DNA of 64,000 bases from Pseudomonas anuradhapurensis (GCF_014269225.2 NZ_CP077097.1:3483001-3547000); one strand, 5' to 3'. Counted from the first letter of the stretch, positions 29,972 through 41,913 are shown. Translations and numbers: made by a program. The notes: generated by a model from the sequence alone, not told the origin.

Positions 29972-30444
29972 GCACCGCCCTCCTTCAGGCTGTTGCCAAA
30001 GCGAATGCCACCCTTGATCTGCTGGCCCAGGCGCATGAACGTGCCCACTACCTGGCAAATCGGTTGTGCCGGATCATCCTGGTAGGCCGTGCCCCGGGTG
30101 AAGATCACGTCACGGGTCACCCGGTAGCACTGGGCGTGGCCGTAGATGGCCTTGCCGGCCTCGGCGGGGTGCATGTAGTCGATGCGCAGGTCCAGGGTCG
30201 GGCACACCTCGAAACGCGGCAGCACACAAAGCGTGGCCATGCCGCAGGTGGTGTCCATCAGTGTGGTCAAGGCGCCACCATGCACGGCGCCGGTTTGCGG
30301 GTTGCCGACGATGGCCGGCGACCAGGGCAGGACCAGGGTCATGCCATCGGCATCGGCCTGGGCCACACGCATCTGCAATAACTGACAATGTTTCAATGCC
30401 GAGAGAAAACGCTCGGCCATGGCCTTCAAGGTTGCATCGCTCAT
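29968..30444 (-). CDS. PaaI-type (hot-dog fold) thioesterase
   Basis: A 158-residue hot-dog-fold protein with GNPQTGAVHGGALTTLMDTTCG near residues 47-66, which holds the HGG motif and the acidic residue of PaaI-like thioesterases, and LDLRIDYMHPAEAGKAI at the second strand. It is the first of two adjacent, overlapping PaaI-like genes; the second begins at 29971. They probably hydrolyse acyl-CoA or aryl-CoA thioesters, but nothing in the neighbourhood identifies a pathway. The start at 30444 opens MSDATLKAMAERFLSAL. Confidence 0.88.
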   Translation of the reverse strand: MSDATLKAMAERFLSALKHCQLLQMRVAQADADGMTLVLPWSPAIVGNPQTGAVHGGALTTLMDTTCGMATLCVLPRFEVCPTLDLRIDYMHPAEAGKAIYGHAQCYRVTRDVIFTRGTAYQDDPAQPICQVVGTFMRLGQQIKGGIRFGNSLKEGGA

Positions 30445-30598
30445 TGGCTGTTACCCCGCGCACTGCCGCAGCGGCATAAAATCATTAAAAAGTCTATATA
30501 GAAGAGCGCGTTATATATGTGTAATCTTCGCGGAACTTATTCCGCGTAGTTGGACTCGAAGGAACAAGTCACTTATTCCACCAAGGAGAAACACCCCC

Positions 30599-30883
30599 AT
30601 GCGTAAACCTTTTGCTTTTGCTCTGATGCTGGCCGCTGCCATGGGCCTGGCTGCTTGCGATAAAGCGAGCGAAGACAAAGCCCAGGACGCACAGCAACAC
30701 GCCGAGCAAGCCCAGGAGAAAGCGGGCGAAGCTCAGGATAAAATGAACGAGGCTGCCAAGGAAAACGCCGAAGCCGCCAAAGATCAGGCCGAAGCCGAGC
30801 AGAAGGCCGCCGAAGAAGCCGCTCCGGCTACTCCGGCTCCGGAAGCCGCGCCAGCCACCCCGGCCGAACCTGCCAAGCAGTAA
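30599..30883 (+). CDS. Small Ala/Glu-rich lipoprotein
   Basis: A 94-residue lipoprotein. The lipobox LAAC places the acylated cysteine at residue 20. The mature part is a continuous charged heptad-like helix (AQDAQQHAEQAQEKAGEAQDK pattern) ending in a Pro/Ala-rich tail with APATPAPEAAPATPAEPAKQ-like repeats. Similar small lipoproteins occur in many pseudomonads; function unknown, possibly an envelope-spacing or stress protein. AAGGAG precedes the ATG. The 153-bp upstream gap contains TATATA-like hexamers that may be the promoter. It ends with a strong terminator hairpin. Confidence 0.83.
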   Translation: MRKPFAFALMLAAAMGLAACDKASEDKAQDAQQHAEQAQEKAGEAQDKMNEAAKENAEAAKDQAEAEQKAAEEAAPATPAPEAAPATPAEPAKQ

Positions 30884-30895
30884 TCGGCTGAAACG

Positions 30896-30923
30896 AAAAA
30901 ACCCGACCTGGTCGGGTTTTTTT
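30896..30923 (+). terminator. Rho-independent terminator of the small lipoprotein gene
   Basis: Stem CCCGAC/GTCGGG with an upstream A run and a TTTTTTT tail, 12-13 bp after the stop codon. Confidence 0.88.
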
Positions 30924-30950
30924 GTGCCTGAAATCAGCAGGTAAACCGTT

Positions 30951-31706
30951 TCAGTTGCCGCTCGGCAGCGAATGTTGATCCTTGGCCGGTTCGGCGGGCA
31001 GACTTTCAGTAGGCGTGAATACCATCACTTCCAGTACATCCGAATGAAACTCGCGGCGGTACAGAATCAGCACTACGCCGACGCTCATGGCCATGAATAG
31101 CCAAGGGCTGATGAACCAGCTCAACATGGCCATGCCGAAGTAATAGGAACGCAGGCCGAAGTTGAACTGGTTGGCAGCCAATGACAGCACCCGCGCCGCC
31201 CGCAGGGCAAATGCCTTGCGTTCCAGTTCATTGACCAGGCGTTCGCCTATCATCGGCGCCGAACCTACCAGTACTGCGGCAAAGTTGTACTGACGCATGC
31301 ACCAGCTGAAGGTGAAGAAGGCATAGACGAAGACCATGGCCAAGCACAGCAGCTTGATCTCCGACATGCCCTGGGAGGTCTGCTGCACCAGCGGCAGATC
31401 GGCCAGCAGCGACAGCGCCCGGTCGGAAGCGCCGAGCACGGTGAGGATACCGGCAAGGATGATCAAGGTGCTGGAGGCGAAGAACGAGGCGTTACGCTCA
31501 AGATTGCCGATCACGCTGGCATCGGCGATGCGGTTGTCACGCAGCAGCATGCGGCGCATCCAGTCTTCACGGTACAGGTGCAACACGCTGGCCAGGCACG
31601 CGGTGTCGCGGCCCTTCCAGATGGCATAGCGGGTGTAGCCGCCCCAGCACAGGGCGAACCAGGCGATGGCCAGCAGGTTGTTGAGATTGCTTTGGATGAA
31701 GTTCAT
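30951..31706 (-). CDS. DUF599 domain-containing membrane protein
   Basis: A 251-residue membrane protein with hydrophobic segments near 6-24, 72-93, 110-140 and 180-215. It carries the DUF599 signature stretches MRRMLLRDNRIADASVIGNLERNASFFASSTLIILAG and ANQFNFGLRSYYFGMAMLSWF. Function is unknown. The ATG at 31706 (MNFIQSNLNNLL) is preferred over the ATG-proximal extension to 31802, which has no family resemblance. It converges on the small lipoprotein gene at its 3' end and is preceded by a REP pair. Confidence 0.85.
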   Translation of the reverse strand: MNFIQSNLNNLLAIAWFALCWGGYTRYAIWKGRDTACLASVLHLYREDWMRRMLLRDNRIADASVIGNLERNASFFASSTLIILAGILTVLGASDRALSLLADLPLVQQTSQGMSEIKLLCLAMVFVYAFFTFSWCMRQYNFAAVLVGSAPMIGERLVNELERKAFALRAARVLSLAANQFNFGLRSYYFGMAMLSWFISPWLFMAMSVGVVLILYRREFHSDVLEVMVFTPTESLPAEPAKDQHSLPSGN

Positions 31707-31812
31707 GCAGGGTTCCCGGAGGGCCAGATACCTGAAAGGATAGAGACCGGATTTCGACGCTCGCAAGCGGCAAAAGGCACACATCCATCCGGATATTTGC
31801 ACCGCTCATCCC

Positions 31813-31905
31813 GGCCTCTTCGCGGGCACGCCCGCTCCCACAGGTACACCGCCAATTCTGAGGCTTGCGCTTTCCTGTGGGAGCGGGCGCGCCCGCGAAG
31901 AGGCC
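31813..31905. repeat. Paired REP-like inverted repeat
   Basis: 32-nt arms (31813-31844 and 31874-31905) of the GGCCTCTTCGCGGGC...CTCCCACAGG type, almost exact complements, separated by about 29 nt. They lie between the DUF599 gene and the brnQ terminator. Confidence 0.9.
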
Positions 31906-31918
31906 AGTACAGGCAAAC

Positions 31919-31952
31919 AAAAAGCCCCGCATCCTCTCGGATACGGGGCTCT
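31919..31952 (-). terminator. Rho-independent terminator of brnQ
   Basis: On the minus strand GAGCCCCGTATCC...GGATGCGGGGCTTTTTG forms a hairpin with a T run, about 65 bp downstream of the brnQ stop codon. Confidence 0.8.
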
Positions 31953-32016
31953 TGAGTTTCCACCCTTGGCAAGCACCCTTCGGCTTGTGGCCGGTGCCGC
32001 TCTCAGGCTTCGACTA

Positions 32017-33330
32017 TCAGGCCAGCGCTTCGCGCGGCTTGCCGAGCATGCGGTCGCAGGCTACGGCGCCAACCAGCGTCACCACCGAAGGCACCAGCCA
32101 GGCCAGGCCCTGGTCGCTCAGCGGCAGATGGGCCATGAAGTCCGGCAGTACGTGGGCAATGCTGCTGCCCTTGACCGCATCGACCATGCCGAACAGCAGC
32201 GACACCAGCATCACCGGTGCCAGGATGCGGGTTGGCGAATTCCACAGGTCCTTCACGAAGCTCAAGCCGACCACCACGATGCAGGGTGGGTAGATCGCGG
32301 TGAGCACCGGGATCGAGAACATGATCAGCTTGGTCAGGCCGAGGTTGGAAATCAGCAGCGAGAAGCCCGCCAGGATCACCACCAGGGCACGGTACGACAG
32401 CGGCAGGATCTGGCTGAAGTACTCGGCACAGGCGCAGGTCAGGCCGACCGCAGTCACCAGGCAGGCCAGCGCGATCAGCACGGCGAGGAAGCCGCTGCCC
32501 AGCGAGCCGAAGGTGTGCTGCACATAGGCATGCAGCACCGCCGCGCCGTTGGTGGCGCCCGCCGCGATTTCGTGGCTGCCGGCACCCAGGCGGAACAGGC
32601 TGACATAGACCAGGGCCAGGCCGACACCGGCGATCAGGCCAGCGATGATGGCATAGCGGGTGATCAGCTTCGGCGACTCGACACCGCGCGAGCGGATGGC
32701 GTTGACGATGACGATACCGAATACCAGGGCACCCAGGGTGTCCATGGTCAGGTAACCATCGGAGAAGCCCTTGGAGAAGGCCGCGGCGGCATAGGCTGGC
32801 TGCGCTTCACCCATGGTGCCTGCAGGCAGCGCGAAGGCGGCGATGCCGAGCACCGCCAGGGCGATGATCTTCAGCGGCGCGAGGAAGCGGCCCACGGTGT
32901 CGAGCAACCTGCCCGGGTACATGGACACCGCCAGCACCACGAGGAAGTACACCAGGCTGTAGATGAACAGTGCCAGCGGGCTTTCGCCGGTCAGCGGTGC
33001 CACACCCACTTCGAACGACACGGTCGCGGTGCGCGGGGTAGCGAACAGCGGGCCGACCGACAGGTAGCACACGGCTGCCAGCAGGCCACCGAAGAACTTG
33101 CCGATCGGGCTGCTCAAGGCATCCATGCCGCCACCGACCTTGGCCAGGGCGACCACGGTGATGACCGGCAGGCCCACGGCGGTCACCAGGAAGCCCAGGG
33201 CAGCCATCCACACGTGCGGGCCAGACTGCAGGCCGACGATAGGCGGGAAGATGATATTGCCCGCGCCCACGAAAAGCGCAAACGTCATAAAGCCAAGCGC
33301 CAGGATGTCCTGGCCTTTTAAAACTTTCAT
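32017..33330 (-). CDS. brnQ: BrnQ, branched-chain amino acid:cation symporter
   Basis: A 437-residue polytopic inner-membrane carrier of the LIVCS family with about 12 hydrophobic segments. Signature stretches are [21 protein letters not shown] (residues 17-37) and [21 protein letters not shown] near 95, as in BrnQ carriers importing leucine, isoleucine and valine with Na+ or H+. Complete. The gap upstream (33331-33814) holds its leader region, including an inverted repeat ATTTCCCC...GGGGAAAT at about 33372-33396, a REP pair and the sucD terminator. The ATG at 33330 has only a weak ribosome site (GGTACTACC). Confidence 0.93.
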   Translation of the reverse strand: MKVLKGQDILALGFMTFALFVGAGNIIFPPIVGLQSGPHVWMAALGFLVTAVGLPVITVVALAKVGGGMDALSSPIGKFFGGLLAAVCYLSVGPLFATPRTATVSFEVGVAPLTGESPLALFIYSLVYFLVVLAVSMYPGRLLDTVGRFLAPLKIIALAVLGIAAFALPAGTMGEAQPAYAAAAFSKGFSDGYLTMDTLGALVFGIVIVNAIRSRGVESPKLITRYAIIAGLIAGVGLALVYVSLFRLGAGSHEIAAGATNGAAVLHAYVQHTFGSLGSGFLAVLIALACLVTAVGLTCACAEYFSQILPLSYRALVVILAGFSLLISNLGLTKLIMFSIPVLTAIYPPCIVVVGLSFVKDLWNSPTRILAPVMLVSLLFGMVDAVKGSSIAHVLPDFMAHLPLSDQGLAWLVPSVVTLVGAVACDRMLGKPREALA

Positions 33331-33632
33331 TTAAGGTAGTACCACACTGCTGAAATCGGGATTCGAGAAGGGATTTCCCCATGGGTTGGGGGAAATGCTG
33401 CCCGGCTTGATAAGCCAGACCCGTTTAGCGTGTCGTTCCCTTTTGGGGGACGGGCACAGAGTGAGCGCGTAGGGTAACTGTTTTGTCACTTAAACGCACT
33501 GGCACAGTGCTGCTTGTCCGATGTGCGTATGTGTTTGTCGTCTGTGCAACCGCGGACGGTCAGGATTATCCCGATATCGGGAAATTCGTCTGCCTGAAAA
33601 TTCCTATCAAACCCATCGAAAAATCAATGTTG

Positions 33633-33743
33633 CCTGTGTCGGCCTCTTCGCGGGCTGGCCCGCTCCCACAGGCGATCACCCCAGGCCCGGAATGTGGAGA
33701 TCTCCTGTGGGAGCGGGCCAGCCCGCGAAGAGGCCGACACAGG
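33633..33743. repeat. Paired REP-like inverted repeat with 40-nt arms
   Basis: Arms 33633-33672 and 33704-33743 are complementary over 40 nt and carry CCTGTGTCGGCCTCTTCGCG and the CTGTGGGAGCGGG core. Located in the 484-bp gap between brnQ and the sucD terminator. Confidence 0.9.
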
Positions 33744-33766
33744 AATACCCAAACCCCGGAAACGAC

Positions 33767-33790
33767 AAAGGCCACCCGAAGGTGGCCTCT
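33767..33790 (-). terminator. Terminator-like hairpin after sucD
   Basis: On the minus strand AGAGGCCACC/GGTGGCCTTTG forms a stem of about 8 bp, 24 bp after the sucD stop. The T run is short, so it may work only partially. Confidence 0.6.
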
Positions 33791-33814
33791 GTGCGCGTGG
33801 GGGGTGTAGCGGTA

Positions 33815-34699
33815 TTACTTCTTGACTTCCCAGCCAGTCAGCTCGGCCAGGGCCTTGCCGATGTCAGCCAGGGAACGCACGGTCTTCACACCAGCGTCCT
33901 GCAGGGCGGCGAACTTCTCGTCCGCAGTGCCCTTGCCGCCGGAGATGATGGCGCCAGCGTGGCCCATGCGCTTGCCCGCCGGAGCGGTAACACCAGCGAT
34001 GTAGGAAACCACTGGCTTGGTGACGTTGGCCTTGATGTAGGCCGCAGCTTCTTCTTCAGCCGAACCGCCGATCTCGCCGATCATGACGATCGCTTCGGTC
34101 TTCGGGTCTTCCTGGAACAGCTTCAGGATGTCGATGAAGTTGGAGCCCGGGATCGGGTCGCCACCGATACCGACGCAGGTCGACTGGCCGAAGCCGGCGT
34201 CGGTGGTCTGTTTGACCGCTTCGTAGGTCAGGGTGCCGGAACGCGAAACGATACCGACCTTGCCTGGCAGGTGGATGTGGCCTGGCATGATGCCGATCTT
34301 GCACTCGCCCGGGGTGATGACACCTGGGCAGTTAGGGCCGATCAGGGTCACGCCCAGCTCGTCGCACTTGACCTTGGCATCCAGCATGTCCAGGGTAGGA
34401 ATGCCTTCGGTGATGCAGACGATCAGCTTGATGCCGCCAAAGGCCGCTTCCAGGATCGAGTCCTTGCAGAAAGGAGCCGGAACGTAGATGACCGAAGCGT
34501 CAGCGCCGGTGGCTTCCACGGCTTCCTTCACGGTGTTGAACACCGGCAGGCCCAGGTGGGTGGTGCCACCCTTGCCTGGGGTTACGCCGCCGACCATCTT
34601 GGTGCCGTAGGCGATGGCCTGTTCGGAGTGGAAAGTACCCTGCGAGCCGGTGAAGCCCTGGCAGATAACCTTGGTGTCTTTATTGATCAGGACGCTCAT
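33815..34699 (-). CDS. sucD: Succinyl-CoA synthetase alpha subunit
   Basis: A 294-residue CoA-ligase alpha subunit that with SucC converts succinyl-CoA, ADP and phosphate to succinate, CoA and ATP. The CoA-binding Rossmann part holds [15 protein letters not shown] near residue 15, and the phosphohistidine is H247 in [13 protein letters not shown]. The ATG shares one base with the sucC stop (TAATG), giving tight translational coupling. Last gene of the sdh-suc cluster, followed by a terminator-like hairpin. Confidence 0.97.
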   Translation of the reverse strand: MSVLINKDTKVICQGFTGSQGTFHSEQAIAYGTKMVGGVTPGKGGTTHLGLPVFNTVKEAVEATGADASVIYVPAPFCKDSILEAAFGGIKLIVCITEGIPTLDMLDAKVKCDELGVTLIGPNCPGVITPGECKIGIMPGHIHLPGKVGIVSRSGTLTYEAVKQTTDAGFGQSTCVGIGGDPIPGSNFIDILKLFQEDPKTEAIVMIGEIGGSAEEEAAAYIKANVTKPVVSYIAGVTAPAGKRMGHAGAIISGGKGTADEKFAALQDAGVKTVRSLADIGKALAELTGWEVKK

Positions 34700-35865
34700 T
34701 ACTTGCCCTCCGCAGCTTTGACAACTTGTTGAGCAGCGTCGGTCAGGCTGGTTGCCGCAATGATGTTCAAACCGCTTTCTGCCAGTACTTTAGCGCCCAG
34801 TTCGGCGTTGTTGCCTTCGAGGCGAACGACAACCGGAACCTTGACGCCGACTTCTTTCACTGCACCGATGATGCCTTCGGCAATCATGTCGCAGCGAACG
34901 ATGCCGCCGAAGATGTTGACCAGAACGGCCGCGACATTGCTGTCGGACAGAATGATCTTGAACGCTTCGGTAACGCGCTCCTTGGTAGCACCACCACCAA
35001 CGTCGAGGAAGTTGGCCGGCTTGCCGCCGTGCAGGTTGACGATGTCCATGGTACCCATGGCCAGGCCGGCACCGTTGACCATGCAGCCGATGTTGCCTTC
35101 GAGGGCAACGTAGTTCAGTTCGAACTTGGCAGCGTGGGCTTCACGGGCGTCGTCCTGCGACGGGTCGTGGAAGGTTTTCAGCTTCGGCTGACGGTACATG
35201 GCGTTGGCGTCGATGTTGATCTTGGCATCGAGGCAGTGCAGGTCGCCGTCGGCCTTGATCACCAGCGGGTTCACTTCCAGCAGCGCCAGGTCGTGATCCT
35301 TGAACAGCTTGGCCAGGCCTACGAAGATCTTGGCAAACTGTTGAACTTGCTTGCCTTCCAGACCCAGCTGGAACGCCAGTTCACGGCCCTGGAACGGCTG
35401 CGCGCCGACCAGCGGATCGATAGTGGCCTTGAGGATCTTTTCAGGGGTTTCGTGAGCGACTTTCTCGATGTCCACGCCACCTTCGGTGGAAGCCATGAAC
35501 ACGATACGGCGGCTCGAACGATCGACTACAGCGCCCAGGTACAGCTCTTTGGCGATGTCAGTGCAGGATTCGACCAGAATCTTGGAGACGGGTTGACCGT
35601 TGGCATCGGTCTGGTAGGTAACCAGATTCTTGCCCAACCACTGTGCAGCGAACGCCTTGGCGTCTTCTTTGCTGCGAACCAGCTTGACGCCGCCCGCCTT
35701 GCCGCGACCACCGGCGTGAACCTGGGCTTTTACCACCCACTCGTTCCCGCCGATCTTGTCGCAGGCTTCTGCAGCTTGCTCAGGGGTATCGACAGCGAAA
35801 CCCTTGGAAACTGGCAGGCCGTATTCAGCGAACAGCTGCTTACCCTGATACTCGTGAAGATTCAT
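34699..35865 (-). CDS. sucC: Succinyl-CoA synthetase beta subunit (ADP-forming)
   Basis: A 388-residue ATP-grasp subunit. The N-terminal [39 protein letters not shown] for nucleotide binding, and [18 protein letters not shown] with [14 protein letters not shown] at the phosphate loop are all typical of SucC. It pairs with SucD encoded immediately downstream, sharing one nucleotide. It lies between lpdG and sucD; the 172-bp upstream gap has several GC-rich hairpins but no promoter I can identify. Confidence 0.97.
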
Positions 35866-36037
35866 GCTTTTTACCGTCTTCGTTAGGTACTGCGCTTCGG
35901 CGCTGCGCCATTACTGGCGCCGCACCACCTGTGACCGTTGACCCCGGGTTTTCCCGTGTGATCCGGTCCGGCGGACTTTCCGCGGTGAGTCATGCACGCA
36001 AGACTCACGACGGGCAGCCCGCCGTGGTTTCTTATAA

Positions 36038-37489
<1,452 letters not shown>

Positions 37490-37505
37490 TCAGCTTCAAG
37501 CGACA

Positions 37506-37566
37506 AGCTGCAAGCCGCAAGGCCGGCAGGCTTCGAACTGAAGCCTGCCGCTTGCCGCTTGCAGCT
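37506..37566. repeat. Hairpin repeat between sucB and lpdG
   Basis: Imperfect arms 37506-37534 (AGCTGCAAGCCGCAAGGCCG onward) and 37540-37566 can pair over most of their length around GAACT. A long folded RNA is expected between the two genes, possibly reducing read-through or marking an mRNA processing site. AAGCTGCAAGC-type elements recur in pseudomonad intergenic DNA. Confidence 0.7.
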
Positions 37567-37572
37567 GCGCGA

Positions 37573-38793
37573 TTAGATGTCCAGCAGCAGGCGAGACGGG
37601 TCTTCCAGCAGGTTCTTGATGGTGACCAGGAAGGTTACCGCTTCCTTGCCGTCGATCAGGCGGTGATCGTACGACAGCGCCAGGTACATCATCGGGCGAA
37701 TCACCACCTGGCCGTTGATGGCCATCGGGCGCTGGATGATGTTGTGCATGCCGAGGATGGCAGCCTGTGGCGGGTTGACGATCGGGGTCGACATCATCGA
37801 ACCGAAGGTACCACCGTTGGTGATGGTGAAGGTGCCACCGGTCATCTCTTCGATGGCCAGCTTGCCGTCACGGGCCTTCTTGCCGAAGGTGGCGATGCCG
37901 TTCTCGATTTCCGCCAGGCTCATCGACTCGGCGTTACGCAGTACCGGTACCACCAGGCCACGGTCGCTGGACACGGCAACACCGACGTCGGCGTAGCCAT
38001 GGTAGACGATGTCGTTGCCATCGATCGAGGCGTTGACCGCCGGGAAGCGCTTCAGGGCTTCGGTGGCGGCCTTGACGAAGAACGACATGAAGCCCAGGCG
38101 CACGCCGTTGTGGGTCTTCTCGAACAGGTCCTTGTACTTCGAACGCAGGGCCATGACTTCGGTCATGTCGACTTCGTTGAAGGTGGTCAGCATGGCCATG
38201 CTCGACTGGGCTTCGACCAGACGCTCGGCGATCTTGGCACGCAGGCGGGTCATCGGCACGCGCTTCTCGGTGCGGTCGCCAGCGGCAACCACAACCGGGG
38301 CAGCAGCGGCAGCGGCAGCCGGCTTGGCCGCCGGCGCCGGGGCCGACTTCTTGTTGGCGACGGCAGCGACGACGTCTTCCTTGGTGATGCGACCACCTTT
38401 ACCTGTGCCAGCAACGCTGGCCAGGTCGATGCCGTTTTCTTCAGCCAGCTTGCGCGCGGCCGGGGCGGCAACCGGGTCTTCTTCGCCAGCGTCCGCAGCA
38501 GCGACAGCCGGAGCAGCAGCGGCCGGAGCGGCAGCTGGAGCAGCGGCGGCAGCACCGCCCTCAACGATCGAACCCAGCACTTCGTCGGACAGGACGGTGT
38601 CGCCCTCGCCCTTGACGATGGCGCCCAGTACGCCGTCGGCGGTAGCCAGTACTTCCAGGACGACCTTGTCGGTCTCGATGTCGACGATCAGCTCGTCACG
38701 CTTGACGGCATCGCCCGGCTGCTTGTGCCAGGTGGCAACGGTGCCATCGGCAACCGATTCCGGGAAGGTTGGGGCTTTGATCTCGATAGCCAT
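37573..38793 (-). CDS. sucB: SucB, dihydrolipoyllysine-residue succinyltransferase (E2)
   Basis: A 406-residue E2 of the 2-oxoglutarate dehydrogenase complex. The lipoyl domain (1-78) has lipoylated K43 in [10 protein letters not shown]. An Ala/Pro-rich linker (about 80-110) leads to a peripheral-subunit-binding domain (about 110-150; [30 protein letters not shown]). A second linker precedes the catalytic domain, whose [13 protein letters not shown] near 375-387 contains the catalytic histidine and aspartate. It transfers succinyl to CoA. It follows sucA after 42 bp. Confidence 0.97.
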
Positions 38794-38835
38794 TATCAGT
38801 GTTTCCTTAAATTCGGTTTCAGGTGCGCGAAGGCG

Positions 38836-41667
38836 TTAGACAGTGAAGGCGTCTTGCAGCAGTTTTTCCTGCTGTTCGGCGTGCTTCGAAGCGTAACCAC
38901 AGGCTGGCGCGGCAGAAGCGTCGCGGCCGGCGTATTCCAGGACCAATGCCTTGTTGTGGCGGCCCAGGATACGGCGCATGTGGTGCTGGCTGCTGTACCA
39001 GGCGCCCTGGTTCATCGGCTCTTCCTGACACCAGACCGCATGCTTGAGGTTGGTGTAAGGCGCCAGGATTTCGACCAGGTCGTCTTCCGGGAACGGGTAC
39101 AGCTGCTCGATACGCACGATGGCGATGTCTTCGCGGCCTTCGGCACGGCGTTTTTCCAGCAGGTCGTAGTAAACCTTGCCACCGCAGAGGATCAGGCGTT
39201 CGACCTTGGCCGGATCGAGGCTGTCGATTTCCGGGATGACGGTCTGGAACGAACCTTCTGCCAGGTCCTCGAGGGTCGACACGGCCAGCTTGTGGCGCAG
39301 CAGCGACTTCGGCGTCAGGACGATCAGCGGCTTGCGCAGCGGACGAATGACCTGGCGACGCAGCAGGTGGTAGATCTGGGCCGGGGTGGTCGGTACGCAG
39401 ACCTGGATGTTGTGCTCGGCGCACAGCTGCAGGTAACGCTCCAGGCGCGCGGAGGAGTGCTCCGGGCCCTGCCCTTCATAACCGTGTGGCAGCAGCATGG
39501 TCAGGCCGCACAGACGGCCCCACTTGTGCTCGCCGCTGGTGATGAACTGGTCGATCACCACTTGCGCACCGTTGGCGAAGTCGCCGAACTGGGCTTCCCA
39601 GATCACCAGCGCGTTCGGCGTGGTGGTCGAGTAGCCGTATTCGAAGGCCAGTACCGCTTCTTCCGAGAGGAAGGAGTCGTACAGTTCGAACTTCGGCTGG
39701 CCCGGGAACAGGTTCTTCAGCGGTACGTAGGTGCTGGCGTCCTTCTGGTTGTGCAGCACCGCGTGACGGTGCGAGAAGGTGCCACGGCCGATGTCCTGGC
39801 CGGTCATGCGGATCGGGTGACCTTCGAACTGCAGGGTGGCGTAAGCCATGGTCTCTGCATAACCCCAGTTGATCGGCAAGCCACCGGCCTGCATCTTCTG
39901 GCGGTCTTCGTAGATCTTGGCGACCTGGCGCTGCACGACGAAGCCTTCCGGGATCTCCAGCAGCTTGGCCGACAGTTCCTGCAGGGTCTTGAGGTCGAAG
40001 CGGGTGTCGTGACGCGCGGTCCAGGCATGGCCCAGGTACGGACGCCAGTCGACGAACAGCTCGCGGTTCGGCTCCTTGACCAGGCTCTTGACCACGTGCA
40101 GGCCGTTGTCCAGCGCGCTGCGGTACTCGTCGACCTTGGCCTGGGCACGTTCGGCATCGATGCGGCCAGCCTGGATCAGTGCGTCGGCGTACAGCTCACG
40201 GGTGGTGCGCTGCTTGCTGATCTGCTGGTACATCAGCGGCTGGGTGCCGTTCGGCTCGTCGGCCTCGTTGTGGCCGCGACGACGGTAGCAGACCAGGTCG
40301 ATGACCACGTCACGCTTGAACTGCATGCGGTAGTCGATGGCCAGCTGGGTCACGAACAGCACGGCTTCCGGATCGTCGCCGTTGACGTGCAGGATCGGCG
40401 CCTGGATCATCTTGGCCACGTCGGTGGCGTACTCGGTGGAGCGCGCGTCCAGCGGGTTGCTGATGGTGAAACCGACCTGGTTGTTGATCACGATGTGCAC
40501 GGTGCCGCCGGTCTTGAAACCGCGGGTCTGCGACATCTGGAAGGTTTCCATGACCACGCCCTGGCCAGCGAATGCGGCATCGCCGTGGATCGAGATCGGC
40601 AGTACCTTGTCGCCAACGGTGTCGTTGCGGCGGTCCTGACGGGCGCGCACCGAACCCTCGACCACGGGCGAGACGATTTCCAGGTGGGACGGGTTGAACG
40701 CCATGGCCAGGTGCACTTCGCCACCCGGGGTCATCACGTTCGAGGAGAAGCCCTGGTGATACTTCACGTCACCGGAGCCCAGCTCGTTCATCTTCTTGCC
40801 TTCGAACTCGTCGAACAGCTCGCGCGGGTTCTTGCCGAAGGTGTTCACCAGGACGTTCAGGCGGCCACGGTGGGCCATGCCGATCACGACTTCCTTGGTG
40901 CCGTAGGAGCCGGAACGCTGGATCATCTCGTCCAGCATCGGGATCAGGCTTTCGCCGCCTTCGAGGCCAAAGCGCTTGGTGCCCGGGTACTTGGTGCCCA
41001 GGTATTTCTCAAGGCCTTCACCAGCGGTCACACGCTCCAGCAGGTGGGCCTGCACGTCGGCGGAAAACTCCGGACGGCCGCGCACGCTTTCCAGGCGCTG
41101 CTGGAACCAGCTGCGCTGTTCGGAGTCGACGATGTGGGTGAACTCGGCGCCAATGGTGCGACAATATGTCTTCTGGAGCGCCTCGAAGATCTCGCGTAGG
41201 CTCGCCTCCTCTTTGCCGATGAACAGGTCGCCGGCACGGAAGGTCGTATCAAGATCGGCATTGGTCAAGCCGTAGTGATTGATCGACAGGTCTACAGGCG
41301 CAGGACGCTGCCACAACCCCAACGGGTCGAGCTTGGCAGCCTGATGGCCGCGCATACGATAGGCCTGGATCAGTCGCAGAACTTCAACCTGCTTCTTCTC
41401 GTGTTCACTGCTCACGCTCCCGGCAGATACCGGCTGGGCGCGGCGCTGGTTCTTTGCCAGCAGTACGAAATGGTCGCGGATTGTCGAGTGCGATACATCG
41501 GTAGCGGTGCTGCCGTCGGCGGGCAACTTCTGGAAGTAGGTGCGCCACTCTTCTGGCACAGCGTTAGGGTCGTGCAGGTAGAGCTCATAAAGCTCTTCCA
41601 CATATGCAGCGTTACCACCTGAAAGGTGGGCGCTTTCCCACATGCGCTGCATCACGCTTTCTTGCAT
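38836..41667 (-). CDS. sucA: SucA, 2-oxoglutarate dehydrogenase E1
   Basis: A 943-residue thiamine-diphosphate decarboxylase subunit of the 2-oxoglutarate dehydrogenase complex, normal length for this E1. It has the N-terminal E2-binding helix (SAHLSGGNAAYVEELYELYLHDP), the GMAHRGRLNVLVNTFGK segment, the ThDP motif GDAAFAGQGVVMETFQMSQ...NNQVGFT, and YRRRGHNEADEP. Reaction: 2-oxoglutarate decarboxylation and reductive succinylation of the SucB lipoyl arm. It lies downstream of sdhB after a 246-bp gap with a small hairpin, so it may have its own promoter as well as read-through from sdh. Confidence 0.97.
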   Translation of the reverse strand: MQESVMQRMWESAHLSGGNAAYVEELYELYLHDPNAVPEEWRTYFQKLPADGSTATDVSHSTIRDHFVLLAKNQRRAQPVSAGSVSSEHEKKQVEVLRLIQAYRMRGHQAAKLDPLGLWQRPAPVDLSINHYGLTNADLDTTFRAGDLFIGKEEASLREIFEALQKTYCRTIGAEFTHIVDSEQRSWFQQRLESVRGRPEFSADVQAHLLERVTAGEGLEKYLGTKYPGTKRFGLEGGESLIPMLDEMIQRSGSYGTKEVVIGMAHRGRLNVLVNTFGKNPRELFDEFEGKKMNELGSGDVKYHQGFSSNVMTPGGEVHLAMAFNPSHLEIVSPVVEGSVRARQDRRNDTVGDKVLPISIHGDAAFAGQGVVMETFQMSQTRGFKTGGTVHIVINNQVGFTISNPLDARSTEYATDVAKMIQAPILHVNGDDPEAVLFVTQLAIDYRMQFKRDVVIDLVCYRRRGHNEADEPNGTQPLMYQQISKQRTTRELYADALIQAGRIDAERAQAKVDEYRSALDNGLHVVKSLVKEPNRELFVDWRPYLGHAWTARHDTRFDLKTLQELSAKLLEIPEGFVVQRQVAKIYEDRQKMQAGGLPINWGYAETMAYATLQFEGHPIRMTGQDIGRGTFSHRHAVLHNQKDASTYVPLKNLFPGQPKFELYDSFLSEEAVLAFEYGYSTTTPNALVIWEAQFGDFANGAQVVIDQFITSGEHKWGRLCGLTMLLPHGYEGQGPEHSSARLERYLQLCAEHNIQVCVPTTPAQIYHLLRRQVIRPLRKPLIVLTPKSLLRHKLAVSTLEDLAEGSFQTVIPEIDSLDPAKVERLILCGGKVYYDLLEKRRAEGREDIAIVRIEQLYPFPEDDLVEILAPYTNLKHAVWCQEEPMNQGAWYSSQHHMRRILGRHNKALVLEYAGRDASAAPACGYASKHAEQQEKLLQDAFTV

Positions 41668-41768
41668 GCTTGGTCACCCTCGGTTAGGGGACTGATCGGC
41701 GAGAGCCACAGCAAACCTGGAAAAGTCCGAATACAGCGACTGAACCACGCCACTAGGATCCTGCTGAT

Positions 41769-41790
41769 TTTCCGGGTACCAGCCCGGAAA
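41769..41790. other. Hairpin in the sdhB-sucA gap
   Basis: TTTCCGGG and CCCGGAAA arms around GTACCAG (plus-strand TTTCCGGGTACCAGCCCGGA and two following bases). It lacks a T run on the minus strand, so an RNA-processing or partial-termination signal is more likely than a full terminator. Confidence 0.4.
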
Positions 41791-41913
41791 GCCCCTGCTG
41801 GTCTCATATCTTCATAGGTAATGAACGCAGGCTTTGTGGGCCTTTGTTCGGGTTTTACCTCAGTGCGGGCTCACCACCCGCACCTCGGCTTACTGCAGGT
41901 ACAACGCTTTGTA

